Assembly (NCBI GenBank): GCA_013420905.1
Contig: JAAXNY010000016.1
Coordinates: forward strand, 1,302,001-1,366,000
Reading direction: 5' to 3'
DNA: 64,000 bases
From: Collybia mongolica
Taxonomy: Eukaryota > Basidiomycota > Agaricomycetes > Agaricales > Clitocybaceae
In this document: piece after piece, positions 1-12,431 of the stretch
Layout of the letters: each line of letters starts with the position of its first letter
Numbering within the stretch: the stretch's first letter is position 1
The notes under the pieces: model-generated
Seen by the model: only the letters and a program-made list of their open reading frames with translations
What the model was told of the DNA's origin: nothing
The model's database searches: none
Position numbers and translations under genes: made by a program

Positions 1-751
1 GATGACAGACGGACTAATTGTAGCCCGTGTAGACACTCGCATGGTGAAGGCAAGGCTAAAGGTCTTTCATGCCTCTATATCTAGTGCCATCATACCCAGC
101 AAGGATCGTTGTGAAAGCCGAACATCGATTCTTCGTAAGTAGGATACACGACACCACGACTTTGACGTTTCAGAGTGGGTGAGCAGCTCGCTGGAGGGCT
201 CCTCTTGGGCACGGGTATGGACAGTGTTGCTGAGGGGTAAATATTGTCGCAGAATACCGTTTGCGCAGGTTCATCCTGACATCGATCGTATATGTCCTTA
301 ATGTCGTGAGGCAATAATAATGAAGGTGCGTCCACATACTGCGAGTTGACCTACACACAGCCAAGCCGCAGAATAGCTAACATAGCTAAAGTTGTAAATG
401 GTTTTTGGGTAGCTGCATTGGCCGAAGTCTCAGTGCTTGTGATACTGCTGGCTAGGCTACATAGAATTGTTCCCATTTGACCGATCCAATTTAGGAGGGG
501 GTTAGCCAGTGGTGAATTATGTAACTCTGAATGAGTGTCCGGACTTTTATGGATGATGTTACGAACATATTTGACTGGGGCGCGGCGGTAATTTATTTAC
601 TGGTATGGTTTGGAGATAGGAAGGTGACGGAGGTGACCGATATTGGAGTAGGTATAGTGGTACAATCTTCGAAACTACATAGTAAATGGCGTGAGGTTGA
701 AAATAAATAGGATATGAAGATGAAACTGGCAGAACATAAGCACGACGTAAT
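1..751. other. left-edge non-coding stretch
   Basis: Only short unsupported frames are present and none has a recognisable motif or plausible splice partners. The stretch lies downstream of the minus-strand double F-box gene and may contain its 3' untranslated region. I see nothing else in it. Confidence 0.4.
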
Positions 752-3700
752 TCAATTACGAATTGGCTGGTCAACTCCATTCGCATGGAAAGTTACCAGA
801 GAAGGGCAGGCAGTAGCAAAGCTACTGCAGGCAGAGCCAAGCATATGATTGGGCAAGTGTTCTTCAATCGTTAGGTGGCGAAGGCTTGGAAACAAGGAAA
901 GCCATCTAGAAGGAAGGGAGGACCACGAACTAGAGAACGTACGGTGTGTCGGGTTCGGGTAAAGTGTTAAGCTGGTCAAAATCTTTGACGGATTCCCCCA
1001 CTTTTCACTCTCTGCGAGCAGAGCATCAATCCCTTGGTCGAGAATCATAATGCTAAAAAGTGGGATGGTCAAAGCTACAGTGAATTGGCGGTGAAATTTC
1101 TTGAGGTGCTCCGCAACCCGAGACAAGGGAACCACCGGAAAGTACGAAGATATGAGTACAATGGTGAGGGATTGAAGCTTGGGCAAGATGGTGGGGTCGC
1201 TCAAGAGTGATGTGACAAAACGTGGCGGTGCCGATAAGCTTATAAGGTTGAGTGGGGGGTTAAATTCCGGGTAGAAACCTGCTTTTGTATGATTCTTTGA
1301 TAATGAGCCGCGCATGCTCAAATATTTCAACCGTGGAAGACCGTTTATAAATGCCATCACGGTGGAAGGTCGGACGGAGGGACCGTCGATACAGAGTTTG
1401 GTGAGTACTGGCAGGAGCTGAGTGATGTTTAACAATAATAGCGAAGCGGTTTCGCTTAGAAAAGTCAGGTCAAGTCGGACGATTCTCGAATGCTTTAGCA
1501 GCGAAATCGTCTGGGGTAGTGCTGGGGTTTGCAGGAGAGTGTTTGAGTCCGTGAGAAGCGTGGTCAACTCCGTATTTATTGATTCCGTGGGGGAGCATAG
1601 AGCCAACAGCGCATCTTGGGATACATAAAAGTCATCCTCAATTGATGCACTCCCCACCAGCTTCAACCAGACACAGTGGCGCTTGACGATAGCGTCCAAG
1701 AACGAGCTGAACAACTCTCCCCATCTTCCTTGGTCACCTTTTTCAATCATCCGATGGTCCCGATGGGAAGAGAATTCGATCGTGACCTTCTCGACAGACC
1801 TTAGAGAAAGGACGAGGGAGCGGAGTCGTCGAAAATATTCAAAGAGCAAGAAAAGCCCGCTGTAACCTGTGACAGAACAATACAGGTGACGGATGGTGGA
1901 AACGGAAAGGGATAGTTGCAGTGCGGAGATGTCTGTCAAGACAGTATGGGGGTCTCTGCCGAGCGCAAGTCTTGTTACGGAAGTTGGATTGAGGATGTTT
2001 CGCCGCGTAAGGTAAACGGGAATGGACAATAACCGAAGACGTCGGGAGAGAGTAGCCAGAACCAAGAGTTCCGACATTCCCAAATAGTTGAAGATGATGT
2101 GCAATACATCATCCGGGATATCGAGGAAACTTGAAGACATCGTCAAGGCCACTCTACTCATGCCATTCTCCATTTCGGCTTGGGGTTTGATTAAATAAGA
2201 TTGATCGTTGACAGTCATCGCCGAGCAGTGTAAACAGTTAGTGCGAACTATTTGGGCAAGAGCGTCGTGAGAGTCAGACGCATACCCAGTGAATTTTACA
2301 TGGCGCAATCGCTCGAACAAAGAGAGCCACCGTGGAAATACGATAAATTGTAGTTCCGCGTCTGATGGGCCAAGGGGTGGGAGGTCTACAATTGTCAGCG
2401 TTTCCACAAACGCTAGTCTTGCCTCATGCTTGAGACCTGCCCGCAAGGACACGTCAAGGTTTTGGGTCATGTAATCCTTTATTGAGTGTTCGTCATCGTC
2501 ATATACGTGGATTTTCAGTGATGGAAGCACATTGCTTTGCATATCTGTTAACCTTTTGACAACTCTTGCCATCTGATCGAATGCCATGGCAGAACCTTTC
2601 CTGACGAGGCCTGGAAGACAGATCTCGATGGATTGTATTTTTGGCAGGGCAGATTCGAAAGAGAGGAAGGTGCTTATATACTGTGGGGATGAAGAAAGGC
2701 TGATTAAGGACGGAAAGTGAGGAGTGACGGCGTGTTGGTCGGCGAATACCTCAACCAAAGCAGGGAAAATGCTAAGGCGTGTAAGGTGTGGAAGTTTCCC
2801 AACGAATGAAATGACTTCCGTTGTGTCTATGTCAAGGGTCCGAACTGTAAAACTCGATATCATAGGGGCAGCATGGGCTAATGGTGCGAGAATATCCGAC
2901 CACTCCGTCTTGCAGGTTAATGAGCAGTCAATTGTCAAAGATTGCAGGAATGAGAAAATAGGTAACCTTTGTTCGAGGTGCGGAAAGTAGAAAATAGCAG
3001 GGGATCGTATTTGGATTGAAGTCATAGGAAAGGACGTCTGTTTTGTCCTAGATTTCGTGCTCTTCGATTTTGAACGTGTCGCTGTTTCGTTCAAGATCTG
3101 CTGCTGTAGTTCCCGACCAACATTAATAACACTTCCAATTACTTTCCTCACACCTCGAGGTTCAGGTGTAGTTGGAATCAATGCCGGAGTAAAAACCATC
3201 TTGTCTCCTCCGTCCATATTCACCAGTTCCAACCTGGAACACGCCTTTGTAGCTAAAACCATATGGAGTTCTTCAAATAATCCTTCCCACTTTTTTCTTC
3301 GGATTTGATCATTTGAGAAGCCTAAGTTGTATGTGTCCTCCCGAAGGCAGAACGTAACACGACCCACGGTTGATAGCCGCGAAACTAGACGTATAAAGCG
3401 GGTGAGGCTGCGAGAGCAGTTTTCGGAGTCGCTTTGGGGGATTTCACAGATAAAATCGGCTAATGATGAGATGAACAGCGCGATACGAAGACCTGAAAGT
3501 GCATCCAATGTAGAGACTTCGGCCGTCATGTTCAGCAAAGAAGTTGGGTTTTGGATATCAAATCGAGATAGGTAGAGTGGCAAGGCAGTATGGTGCAGAC
3601 GCTGACATAGTAGCGAAAGTCCGTAGAGGTCTTGGTTCGATAGATGTCCGTATATTTCAAGGAGAACGTCGTCGGGGAGGAGAGCAATATTGTTTTGCAA

Positions 3701-3757
3701 GCGGGTGGGCCGCGCAAGAGGGAAGACTGAGTTTTTCTGCTGCCGACTGTATTTCAT
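752..3757 (-). CDS. double F-box / leucine-rich-repeat-like protein, 1001 aa
   Basis: A single uninterrupted frame of 1001 codons starts with ATG at 3757. It has two F-box motifs: one near residues 26-65 (LLPDDVLLEIYGHLSNQDL, then LCQRLHHTALPLYL) and one near residues 541-585 (LDIPDDVLHIIFNYLGMSEL, then LSRRLRLLSIPVYL). Each is followed by about 450 residues of leucine-rich, LRR-like sequence, and each half closes with a similar 'RHVKFTG / RHLTIEE ... TxCxxxxxF' block. The protein is therefore two full-length homologous F-box proteins fused head to tail. F-box proteins normally act as substrate receptors of SCF (Skp1-Cullin) ubiquitin ligases; the substrate is unknown. An ATG at 2140 (residue 540) sits exactly before the second F-box, so the second half could once have been, or still be, a separate gene. 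No intron is needed. Confidence 0.85.
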   Translation of the reverse strand: MKYSRQQKNSVFPLARPTRLQNNIALLPDDVLLEIYGHLSNQDLYGLSLLCQRLHHTALPLYLSRFDIQNPTSLLNMTAEVSTLDALSGLRIALFISSLADFICEIPQSDSENCSRSLTRFIRLVSRLSTVGRVTFCLREDTYNLGFSNDQIRRKKWEGLFEELHMVLATKACSRLELVNMDGGDKMVFTPALIPTTPEPRGVRKVIGSVINVGRELQQQILNETATRSKSKSTKSRTKQTSFPMTSIQIRSPAIFYFPHLEQRLPIFSFLQSLTIDCSLTCKTEWSDILAPLAHAAPMISSFTVRTLDIDTTEVISFVGKLPHLTRLSIFPALVEVFADQHAVTPHFPSLISLSSSPQYISTFLSFESALPKIQSIEICLPGLVRKGSAMAFDQMARVVKRLTDMQSNVLPSLKIHVYDDDEHSIKDYMTQNLDVSLRAGLKHEARLAFVETLTIVDLPPLGPSDAELQFIVFPRWLSLFERLRHVKFTGYASDSHDALAQIVRTNCLHCSAMTVNDQSYLIKPQAEMENGMSRVALTMSSSFLDIPDDVLHIIFNYLGMSELLVLATLSRRLRLLSIPVYLTRRNILNPTSVTRLALGRDPHTVLTDISALQLSLSVSTIRHLYCSVTGYSGLFLLFEYFRRLRSLVLSLRSVEKVTIEFSSHRDHRMIEKGDQGRWGELFSSFLDAIVKRHCVWLKLVGSASIEDDFYVSQDALLALCSPTESINTELTTLLTDSNTLLQTPALPQTISLLKHSRIVRLDLTFLSETASLLLLNITQLLPVLTKLCIDGPSVRPSTVMAFINGLPRLKYLSMRGSLSKNHTKAGFYPEFNPPLNLISLSAPPRFVTSLLSDPTILPKLQSLTIVLISSYFPVVPLSRVAEHLKKFHRQFTVALTIPLFSIMILDQGIDALLAESEKWGNPSKILTSLTLYPNPTHRTFSSSWSSLPSRWLSLFPSLRHLTIEEHLPNHMLGSACSSFATACPSLVTFHANGVDQPIRN

Positions 3758-4330
3758 TTGAGGAGTTCGATGGTTGCTATTACCGATAGCGAAATGGTTG
3801 ATACTTATGTGGTGGAGGTGTGGGTGGCGGTGTTACCGAAGTATTCCCATTGAGGAACAAGGGATTCTTCAAACCTATCTTGTCGGAGGTTGAACGTGAT
3901 ATACCAGTGGTCCCGTGAGTAGTCGCCTCATCCACGTGATGCACAACGCGAGGCTAAAATTATACGCTCTGTACAAGGCTGTAAGGTATCGTCATGGTTG
4001 GTATTAAGAACCTCGTGAAACAGTTGAAAAGTTTGACACAATATATTTGAAACTGCTCACGACACGATCCTATTATGCAGAGTAGATTAAGACTTGATTG
4101 CTCGAATACGCAAATACGGAAAGAAAAGCTAGGAATATCCCCTGACCCTGATGTGCCCGTCATATGCGGGCTATGCACTGGGATTAAGCAGATAATTGCC
4201 TGCACATAAGTAATGTTGAAGGTCGAGGGTCTATGCCTCAGTCAGCCTACATAATAAAATCAAATAGTGACTTGCCTGTCATCAGGATCCCTCTGCTGTT
4301 TCCGAGCGTTCAGGAAAATATTGATACAAA
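3758..4330. other. intergenic region between two F-box genes
   Basis: Both flanking genes are on the minus strand, so this should hold the promoter of the double F-box gene and the 3' end of its upstream neighbour. No RNA gene, repeat or convincing coding exon is visible. Confidence 0.4.
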
Positions 4331-5666
4331 TTACATTTTCGTAAAAATATCATGAACATCACAGAATTCGGCATGAAGAATCCCCTTGCTTGAAATAAGT
4401 GGAAGTATTGTCGAAAGGAAATCTTCGAACACCGTTGGATCTTCAACCGTGTCGTAAGGGTCCACAATTATAGTAACCTTGCGCAGCCTAGGAAATCGGC
4501 TGTTATCTCCAAGAATCGCATCCAGTCCAATATTCCCGAGGGAACGATATATTTGTCGAATGCGGGGACCATTGGCGCGAGAAACGACACCGAAAAGGGT
4601 AGAAACAGTGACGATCGTTACCTCCTCAAGACTATGCGGCAAAGAGGAGTCTAAAAGAGCACGAGCTAGCCACGCAAATTGGCCAGAGCATTGTGACTCG
4701 CCCTTTTCGGAAGTAATGCCTAGCAGGAGGTATCGCAGATTTTTAAGCACCTTTACATCGACGGGCCCGAACGGGCAAGTGATAGTCGGTTTGTGAGGAG
4801 CTGGAGGCAATGCATCAGGTACAAGTTAAAGATTATGACAGGATCTACTCACATGTTCCTTGCTCGTTCGCCAAGTTAGGGAAGATCCATCGAAGAGATT
4901 CAATCGTATTAGACGCTGCCTTGATGACACTGCATGCCGCTTCCATGGTCTGCGCAGCGCCTCCCTGTATCGAAAGCTGTCGTAGTTGAGATATCGTGAT
5001 GTTCGATTGCGGATGCGTCAACGTTTCTAGGACTCGCGCGGAGATCGACCCACCGATTTCTAAAGACTCCAAACGAGTTTTATTGGGATGGGTCGTCTGG
5101 GGTGTCAACGGCGGGTAGTTGGCATGAACAAGATGTCCACAAGACACAATCCCTAATTTCTTTAACCTGTTGGACAACCCTAATGATACGACGGAAGGGT
5201 CGTCGAAGCACAAATTGCTCAAGTTCAGCGCCTTGAGAACGTTAGACTGGAATAAGTGGGTAAGGGCCGACCGTAGTGCTGGATTCAGTGATGTCCACGG
5301 TACATGATTCATGTGCCTGAACACCAGAGAAAATGTGTGCAAGTTATTGAGCTTCTGTAAAAGTCGAGAGAGGGTGTTAGTCTTCGTGGCCCATCCGGTG
5401 TCCTCGTCGTTGTCAACAATATGGAGTTCCCGCACATAAGTCGCGAGTTCTGAATTGCCGGCCAGCAGGCAGAGAAAGTGTTTCAATCGTTCCATTCCTC
5501 GCCGGGGGTGAAGGAAAGGAATGGATACGGAATAGAATAGTTGTTTATGACAGGGAACGCGGAAGCAGCGTGAGGCGAGCGAAGATTGGATGAGGGACTT
5601 GGGGTCATGCTGGAGACCGTCGATGATGTCGAGAATGATATCGTGTGGGATAGGTGGAGGCGGCAT
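4331..5666 (-). CDS. F-box-like domain protein, 427 aa, one intron
   Basis: Exon 1 (5666-4853) starts with the F-box-like pattern IPHDIILDIIDGLQHDPKSL followed by SLASRCFRVPCHKQLFYSV, the usual N-terminus of basidiomycete F-box-like proteins. Its frame closes just after a GTGAGT donor. A 52-base intron (4852-4801, GTGAGT...CCTCCAG) joins it in phase 1 to exon 2 (4800-4331), which keeps the frame open to a TAA at 4331-4333. The rest is LRR-like, with repeats of the type L..L.L....I. The likely role is SCF substrate recognition. The leucine-rich part shares no obvious sequence with the neighbouring double F-box protein, so this looks like another F-box subfamily rather than a recent copy. Confidence 0.8.
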
Positions 5667-6297
5667 GACGTTGTGAGGAGGGTCTGCTTGCTGTTATTCG
5701 AAGGGTTACGTGGGGCTGATACCCGTTTATAAGGGCGAAGCGCTGGGTGTCACGGCCCCGGAGCTCAAGGCCACCTCGTGCCCGCGGGGTTCGCCATATG
5801 ATCAAATAGTGTTTGTGAGTTGCTTGTAAGCCGAAGCGAATCAGCTCCAGCCCTAACATGCGACAGGGCTCGCTCAAGCGTTCTAAGTGACAGATAACAA
5901 ATAAATCAAGTGAGCTGATACTAATTATCATCACCACGTCAGTCAGTTTATATTTAGAAAAACCCCAACGGATGGTTAGAACATCATCGTACCAGTGATT
6001 GTTCTCGACCACTCCGCGTTGACGTGATTCTATGATGTACTTTCAAAATCGTAAGAATCTAGAGGTAATAGTGAAGGAAATCAGGCTCGGGCTTTTCCGG
6101 ATTTAATGTCGTTCAATAGCGATATCCCCGCATCGCCGCGCATGACCCCATGGCACGAAATTGTGAAGGCCGGGCGTCACATCGGTCCATAATCACATAC
6201 CAATCATATATTGCACGTTGTGTCTGGGATGTGAGGTACCTAAATCAGGGGTAGAACACTCCAACTCCACGCACGGTGGCACCAGCGTCAAGCAGCC
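5667..6297. other. intergenic region
   Basis: Lies between the F-box-like gene and the end of the flavin monooxygenase gene. It must contain the F-box promoter. No coding exon, tRNA or repeat is recognisable. Confidence 0.4.
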
Positions 6298-8780
6298 TTA
6301 AAGGCTATATCTTTGACCAAACACGCCTACTTCCATGGCTTTGATTTCTATGATAGGAATTCATTAAATTTCTGGACGTGTAAGGGGGTTGGAAGAGGCA
6401 CATACGCAAGGCAACATGTTTCGAATGAAACCGAGAGAGGGCAAGGTTTCCTGTAATATGGAATGAGGCTGGGCTTCGACCCGGGGTCCGAAACAATTTA
6501 CCCAGCATGGGCCAAAGGCCCTTCACTTTCAGTTCACGCCAGACCCCGATTATTTCACCCTCTCGATTGAGGCCCCAGATCGGTCCGCATTCATCTGCCA
6601 CCGCATCGCCACAAATATCACGGATATGTTGTGCGGGATCTCCGTATCTAACGAAGCGCAGTAAGTTTCGAAGAGATTTCAAGTATGTAAATAAGTCAGA
6701 AAATTCACCCCGTCGCAAATAGAACAACATCGGCATTGATCTCGGTCCCGTCCGCAAACCGCAAGCCTTTTTCTGTAAACGATTCAATATTGCTCCCGCT
6801 CTTCAACTTGATTTTGCCGTCTACGATTAACTGGCTCCCACCAGTATCTTGTAAAAATTCAAAATTAGTTTCAAGATATTGGACATAGAAATGGCGTTGT
6901 ACCAAGATAATATCCCCCTCGCTTGCTCCAAGCGAGTAATCGTGACCCAGTATCAAGATACCCGTAATTAAGTCGGAAGCCGCGTTTGCTTAAGCCATCT
7001 AGAAGGTCCCTGAAAATCCGTACCAACTGTTTAGTATTTCCACCATAGAAAAGGAAATATGAAGACTCGCTTGTCAAGTTCTGCTATGGCTTTCACGCGG
7101 CGTTGAGCCAGCCCTATCCCAATAAAGTTGGAAAAAGATGCTGTTTGGCGATCGACTATGTCCGTAGGAGGACCACCTTCAGAATAGGAACCTTATTGAA
7201 TTTTGTTTGTATAGGTAGAACAGATGAATAGTTATGAAAGTACGCACCTGCCATGATTAATTTCCAGCCGTTTTTTGTTGTCATAACATATGTCGAACCC
7301 CTTTGATACATGGTGACATCTGGGTGGGCGTAAGAGCGCGCGCTAGAAGTTTAATAGCTGGTCGAACCTATGCCATGTTCATAATAGTCTACTGCAATAT
7401 CGTGTGCTAGACCAAATGACGTCAGCTATAGAGATTAGCAATCTGGTATAACAAGTCTCACCAGATGTGCAAGCACCGACAACGATAACTTTTTTTCCTA
7501 TGTGATCCCTTGCTGACTTGTGCTGACAAGAGTGCAGAACTATCCCACTATAGTTCTCCTATGCAAGATTTGGTTCTGGGTTCATCATTGTACGGAGCAA
7601 GGATACCAACCTTTCCCGGAATTTCAGGAAATCTTGGAACATCACTCCCTATTCCTGTGGCGAATATGATGTGTTTTACGAAGAGCGTGCGCTCTTTGCC
7701 ATCACGAGATACAGTAACATGCCATTTAGAGGTGTTTGTATCCTGGATGGCATTGATCACAGCTGTCGATGTCCAAACATTCAGCTCGAGGGCATCAGCA
7801 TAATATTCAAGCCAGTTTCCCATCTATCGCTGGATGTCAAACAGGGAGAAGAGAAACATGATAAGAAAGCTACGGACCTTGACCGAGGGGGTATATACCG
7901 GCCAGGTAGGCGGAAAGCTACAAGGTCCCCATTAACGTCACCGAAATGTAATATTTGTCAACATACGGAAGATATGGCATGTGATCATACCCTGATAATA
8001 TGTGACGCTAATTTAGAGGAACAATTGTTAAGGCCAACTGTAACATAAATACTCACAAACAGGATCATGGAGACATAATGCCTCATATCTATTGCGCCAA
8101 TTATCGCCGACTCTTGATAGTTTATCGACCACCAGAGTCGAAACCTGCAGAGTCTTTAAGCTTGCAGCCACAGCTAATCCACTCTGCCCGGCCCCGACCA
8201 CTAGCACAACAGGATCCGCGTCGATAAATTCAGCTTCCCTTTTCCTGTCTGCTTCCCATTTACCGTGGTTTGGCGCCTGGTTTCTTAACGGCCCCAACAT
8301 CTCAGGATACCCCTTCAGAGTTTCCAAGTTCGTGAACATACAATGAGCCTTCCACTGACCGCTGGAAGTAGGCACTATTCGAGCAATACCAGAAGCGAAA
8401 CCAACGTCAGTCTCGAAGTCGAACATAAAGCTTATCCAAGCAAGGTCAGGGTAAGGCCTTTGCAAAACAAGGTATTCATCTTCGCGTATTGTAAATGCAG
8501 TGGCGTTCGTTAATCGAAGGCGATCGGTGAGGAATTGAGTGATCTCGGAACCCAGAAAGGTTCGGACGTCCCAGGTGAAGGCAAGGATATCCCGCCAGAA
8601 GGAATCCAATAAGAACAAGCTCGATACTCGTTGTGCGTCGTTTGCACGTATCGACGACGAGAAGTCTTGAAACCAGTCAGAGGCGACCCGTTTCGTGTCG
8701 AGATCTAGAGGAATAGTGGCACCAAGCCTCTCAAGTGTTGGAAGAGGAACGTTTGGGATGTCTGCGATGTCGACTTCCAT
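6298..8780 (-). CDS. flavin-dependent monooxygenase (FMO/YUCCA-like), about 13 exons
   Basis: Exon 1 begins at ATG 8780 (MEVDIADIP) and ends near 8060 with an FAD-binding dinucleotide motif, VVLVVGAGQSGLAVAA, followed by RVGDNWRNRYEALCLHDPV. Short downstream exons carry YDHMPYLP, FPPTWPVYTPSVK, GNWLEYYADALELNVWTS, then a second nucleotide-binding loop (KKVIVVGACTS joined to AHDIAVDYYEHG), DVTMYQRGSTYVMTTKNGW, GGYYL joined to DTGGSQLIVDGKIKLK, ADGTEINADVVLFATGYG, and the end MEVGVFGQRYSL with TAA at 6298-6300. This order matches the roughly 600-residue fungal flavoproteins annotated as FAD/NAD(P)-binding or indole-3-pyruvate monooxygenase-like. These use FAD and NADPH to oxygenate a small substrate, which I cannot name. 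An upstream TTG-started extension exists, but ATG 8780 is the first credible start. All exons are open, so the gene appears intact. Confidence 0.85.
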
Positions 8781-11068
8781 TGGTGGTACGGGTCGGTTTG
8801 GAGAAATGCCGGACGTCAAAAGAAATACCCACCAGCCCCAAGAAGACGGATAAATATAGTCGTTGTGTCATAACGCTGATCGCATGGATAGTGAGTTCCA
8901 GTCCTGCTCTCCTCCCGGGCCCCGGGATTCTACTGTGCAACCTCGGGTTTTCCTTTGTTCGTCACTTCGAAAACATGCATCCATGTCAGTTGGGGGGACA
9001 GGGAAGAAGAGAACTCATCGGGCACCTTTCATGATGCCCCGAAGAAATTTCATGCCCGAATTCCAGCTTCCCATCACTATTACTAGATTAAAACCCACCC
9101 TGTATTCCTTGGCAGGCTTAGAAGAAGAGCAAGTCTCCCAGATGATATTGAAACACAGCCTATCCAATTGGGTCACAAAAATGGTTGAGTTATTGGGGTG
9201 AAGGGGAAAGATGACTAATGACTGATTATTTAAATAATGCCACCAAACAACGCGTAAATACGGTCAAGTGAATATTCAGGTGCTGGCAACTGACCGCCAA
9301 ATAGAAATACACAGCCCATCTAAAGATAAAAAAAGGATCGCTTGTATCATCCCCTGCATCAAACATGAACAGAGGGATACTGGTGATCGCGACACAGGCA
9401 CGTGCGACAGTTCGGCATATCACATGATGGAGTAGGAATCTTGGCGCTTGCCGGTGCCCGACCTGAACGCAAACTCTCTCAACGTGCGGCCTTTGCATTT
9501 CCTTCAATACGGCTAACTTCAGGCTGGGTTCAAGATAACCTTACACCGCTGGCCTTGAACACTCTCTGTGTTCCTTGAGTCTGTCTTGGCTCCTAGATAA
9601 AGTTTTCAGTTTTCGACTGGTCGAACTGAAAATAAGCTAGAGACTGATACAAAGATCAGCACTAACACCTTGCGCCTACTCCTTTTAAACAATTTCCACA
9701 CTAAAACCGTGTACGGTCGTAAAAGCGATGCATGCAACGAAACCAAGAGTCGTTCCGCCGATTGGGTTCTGTTGGTCGTCAAGCAGTCGTCGCTGGAGGC
9801 TGTCAATGACTCCATGATGGATTCTTCGTCCCCAACTACTTCATTGACACTGTACGTGGATCAAGGCACCCAGCTGTTCACCTGATCACTTATCGGATGC
9901 AGGAATGTCATGATACGATGTGATGAAGGAAATATAAATACCTTGTTGTCCTCAGAAAGGGTGATTCGCGGAGCAGGTGTTCTCGGGGGCGGGCACGTGG
10001 CTGGGCTTACTGTTAACCTTGAGTGACTAACAGGTACCTAACGCATACCATCCGCCTACTTTCACTGCGAAACGTGACTAGACGGCGTGCTCGATAAGCA
10101 ACTTCAATGACGGAGTGACCTGCTTACTTATAAAGTCATATCATCGAACCCTCTTTGGTTGCATTCAAATCTATTGATGCAATTAATAAGAAGCTGGAAC
10201 CCCCGGTCGCGAAAGATAGGCGCAGAGTTTCTATGTGAACAAAGCCCCGAACCAACCAATAGAAGATACATGTGCATCCTCGCGTCCAAAATCCGCAGAC
10301 CCCACATTGAAGTCCAATAGAACTTGAAGGCATCTATTGCACTTGAACTTTGGGGCGAGCAACGTTGAAAGGGCCTCTCGATTCTAGCTGACAGTTCCGT
10401 TGGTCGCCCAGCATTATGTCAAGAACAGCGTCGCTTAGATATGTGTTGATGATGCTCATTCGTTGATCGTGATTGTTGACACCGAGGGAGGTTCGGGAGT
10501 ATGGGTGGATGGCAGGTAAATTCGGGGCAACGAAAGCTATGGGGCGTCAATATCTGCTTCACTACGCTCCTTTAAATATTACGGTGTGCCGTCCATATCA
10601 CATGTGAGTCTTCTGAGATTGAAGTATGTATCTTGAATCGATTTCGCAAATCGGTACCTTCATATGATTTTGAAATTCGAGATTCTTTTGCGACCACCGA
10701 AAAGAGCCTAAAAGCAAGTCAAATTATTTTGATTCGCTTCCCGAAGAATTCCGTTATTGATCCCTGATAATAGACGTTAGATCAACGCTCAGGGGACCTC
10801 CCAATAGCCATCCCCGTATTGTCAAAGTCCGGCCAGATGTTCACAGGGGAGATCAAACAGATATCAGATCAAGTTGTTTGATCTCAGGCTCTGGACTTCG
10901 TCGAAAAGAATGGAGTAACACGGAATTACTCATGGGTGCGTGACCACGAGGTTCCAGACTTCCCTTGCGATTTCGTATAAGAGAAAGATATCGCAGGTGG
11001 GTTTTTCCAACACACAATCTCCTACATCGTTCAATCACTTCACAAATTCACAATCTAAACCTATAAAC
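8781..11068. other. 2.3-kb gene-poor stretch
   Basis: Several frames of 60-110 codons occur on both strands, but none has a domain signature or matching splice sites. The left end should hold the monooxygenase promoter and the right end the promoter of the GFA-like gene. Nothing else is recognised. Confidence 0.4.
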
Positions 11069-11632
11069 ATGGCTATCAAGGGCGCTTGCTTGTGCGGACA
11101 GGTCACCGTCACCCTCAACTCGGAGCACAAAGACCAGGTACGCTCTCGATCAAGCCAATCAGTGTCCACATCTAATCTGTTATCAGGTTGCTTGCCATTG
11201 CTTGGACTGCAAACAGACCAGCGGAAGTGCTTTCAGCACCAACGTCCTCGCTCCCCAAAAGGATGTGAAGATCGAGGGATCCTTCAAGGTCTACGATTCC
11301 AAGGGTGCTAGCGGCAACACTGGTACGATGGGCTCAGCTTATGGTCGTCGAGCCAATATTGATGTGAAGAATAGTCTCCCGTATCTTCTGCAGCAACTGC
11401 GGAAGCGCGATTTCCCATAAATCTGTAGCGTTTGGAGAGGCTCAGGCCATCCAGACTGGCAATTTCACCTACTTCAAGGACATTCCCTTCGGCGCTGAGC
11501 GTAAGCTTTCTTGTTCACCCGATAGCGCATTGATTCTCATTGCATATTGTAGTCTTCATCAAGGATCGCTGGGAGGGGCTTGGCCCCATCCCGGGTGCAG
11601 CAGGACAGTTCCAGATCATGCCCGACCACTAG
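11069..11632 (+). CDS. GFA / CENP-V-like zinc-binding protein, 136 aa, four exons
   Basis: Exons 11069-11137, 11187-11322, 11375-11500 and 11553-11632 join with consistent phases and canonical introns (GTACGC...TATCAG, GTACGA...AATAG, GTAAGC...TTGTAG). The product has the zinc-ligand cysteines of the glutathione-dependent formaldehyde-activating (GFA) fold: GACLCGQV near residue 5, VACHCLDCKQTSGSAF near residue 24, and RIFCSNCGSAI near residue 72, closing with LGPIPGAAGQFQIMPDH before TAG. Fungal members are small, probably cytosolic, and mostly of unknown substrate; glutathione-linked one-carbon chemistry is only inferred for the family. Length and cysteine spacing are normal, so the gene looks functional. 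Confidence 0.9.
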
Positions 11633-12431
11633 AGGAGTTTCGAGGTCCATCAGCGCTATCTTATTGTAGATATGTATACCAGCGTTCTGTAAATATCGGA
11701 GAGTCGAGTGAATATGAATATGTATACGCCTGTCTCTGCCTCGTGAACTGCGAAGGCCTTACCATGAAAACGTGGTCAGAAAGTCCATCACGTTGTTATC
11801 AACAAATCATCAGAGATAAGCACAATTCAGCATCATGACAACGCGAACCAACCATAGCATACTTATATCAACGCGCCTTGTCAAACTAACGCCCGACATT
11901 GAGAGCAAAATGCTCGCCGGATATGATGTGATCATGAGCGTTGGACGTCAGGGTCAAGGTTTAGATGGTCGAAGATAAGGCAGCCGCGGAACCGGAAGCC
12001 GGCGAGCCCGGCAACCGCGGACTTGGGGAGCTGGACACTTATTAACCGATGTGGCTTGTACATAATGTGCGCATGTATTCTCTACAACTGCGGCACAGGC
12101 GTCGAAAAAGACAGGGGCAAACTCTAATACCTTCGCCCTGCCTTTTTTATCGTGAAATGTCAATCTAATTATCAGGCATAGGACTACCAGGGGGGTCAGA
12201 AATGGACATTTTCTCACCCCACCCGCGCCAGTTCCCAAAACGTAGTCAGTGGAGCCTAGCAATTGGCGTACTGTCCAATATGTAAGTCCGATGCGCAGCA
12301 AGAAATATTGTCATATCATACTAATCATCCCCCTTTGATCTGGGATTATAATAAAACCTCAGTCGACTTTCGTACTGCGCTTTAGCTGACTTCGTGCATC
12401 CCATATCAGCCCATATCCTCTGTTTTCAGAA
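11633..12431. other. intergenic region
   Basis: Separates the GFA-like gene from the co-directional acetyltransferase gene. No recognisable exon, RNA gene or repeat was seen. Confidence 0.4.
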
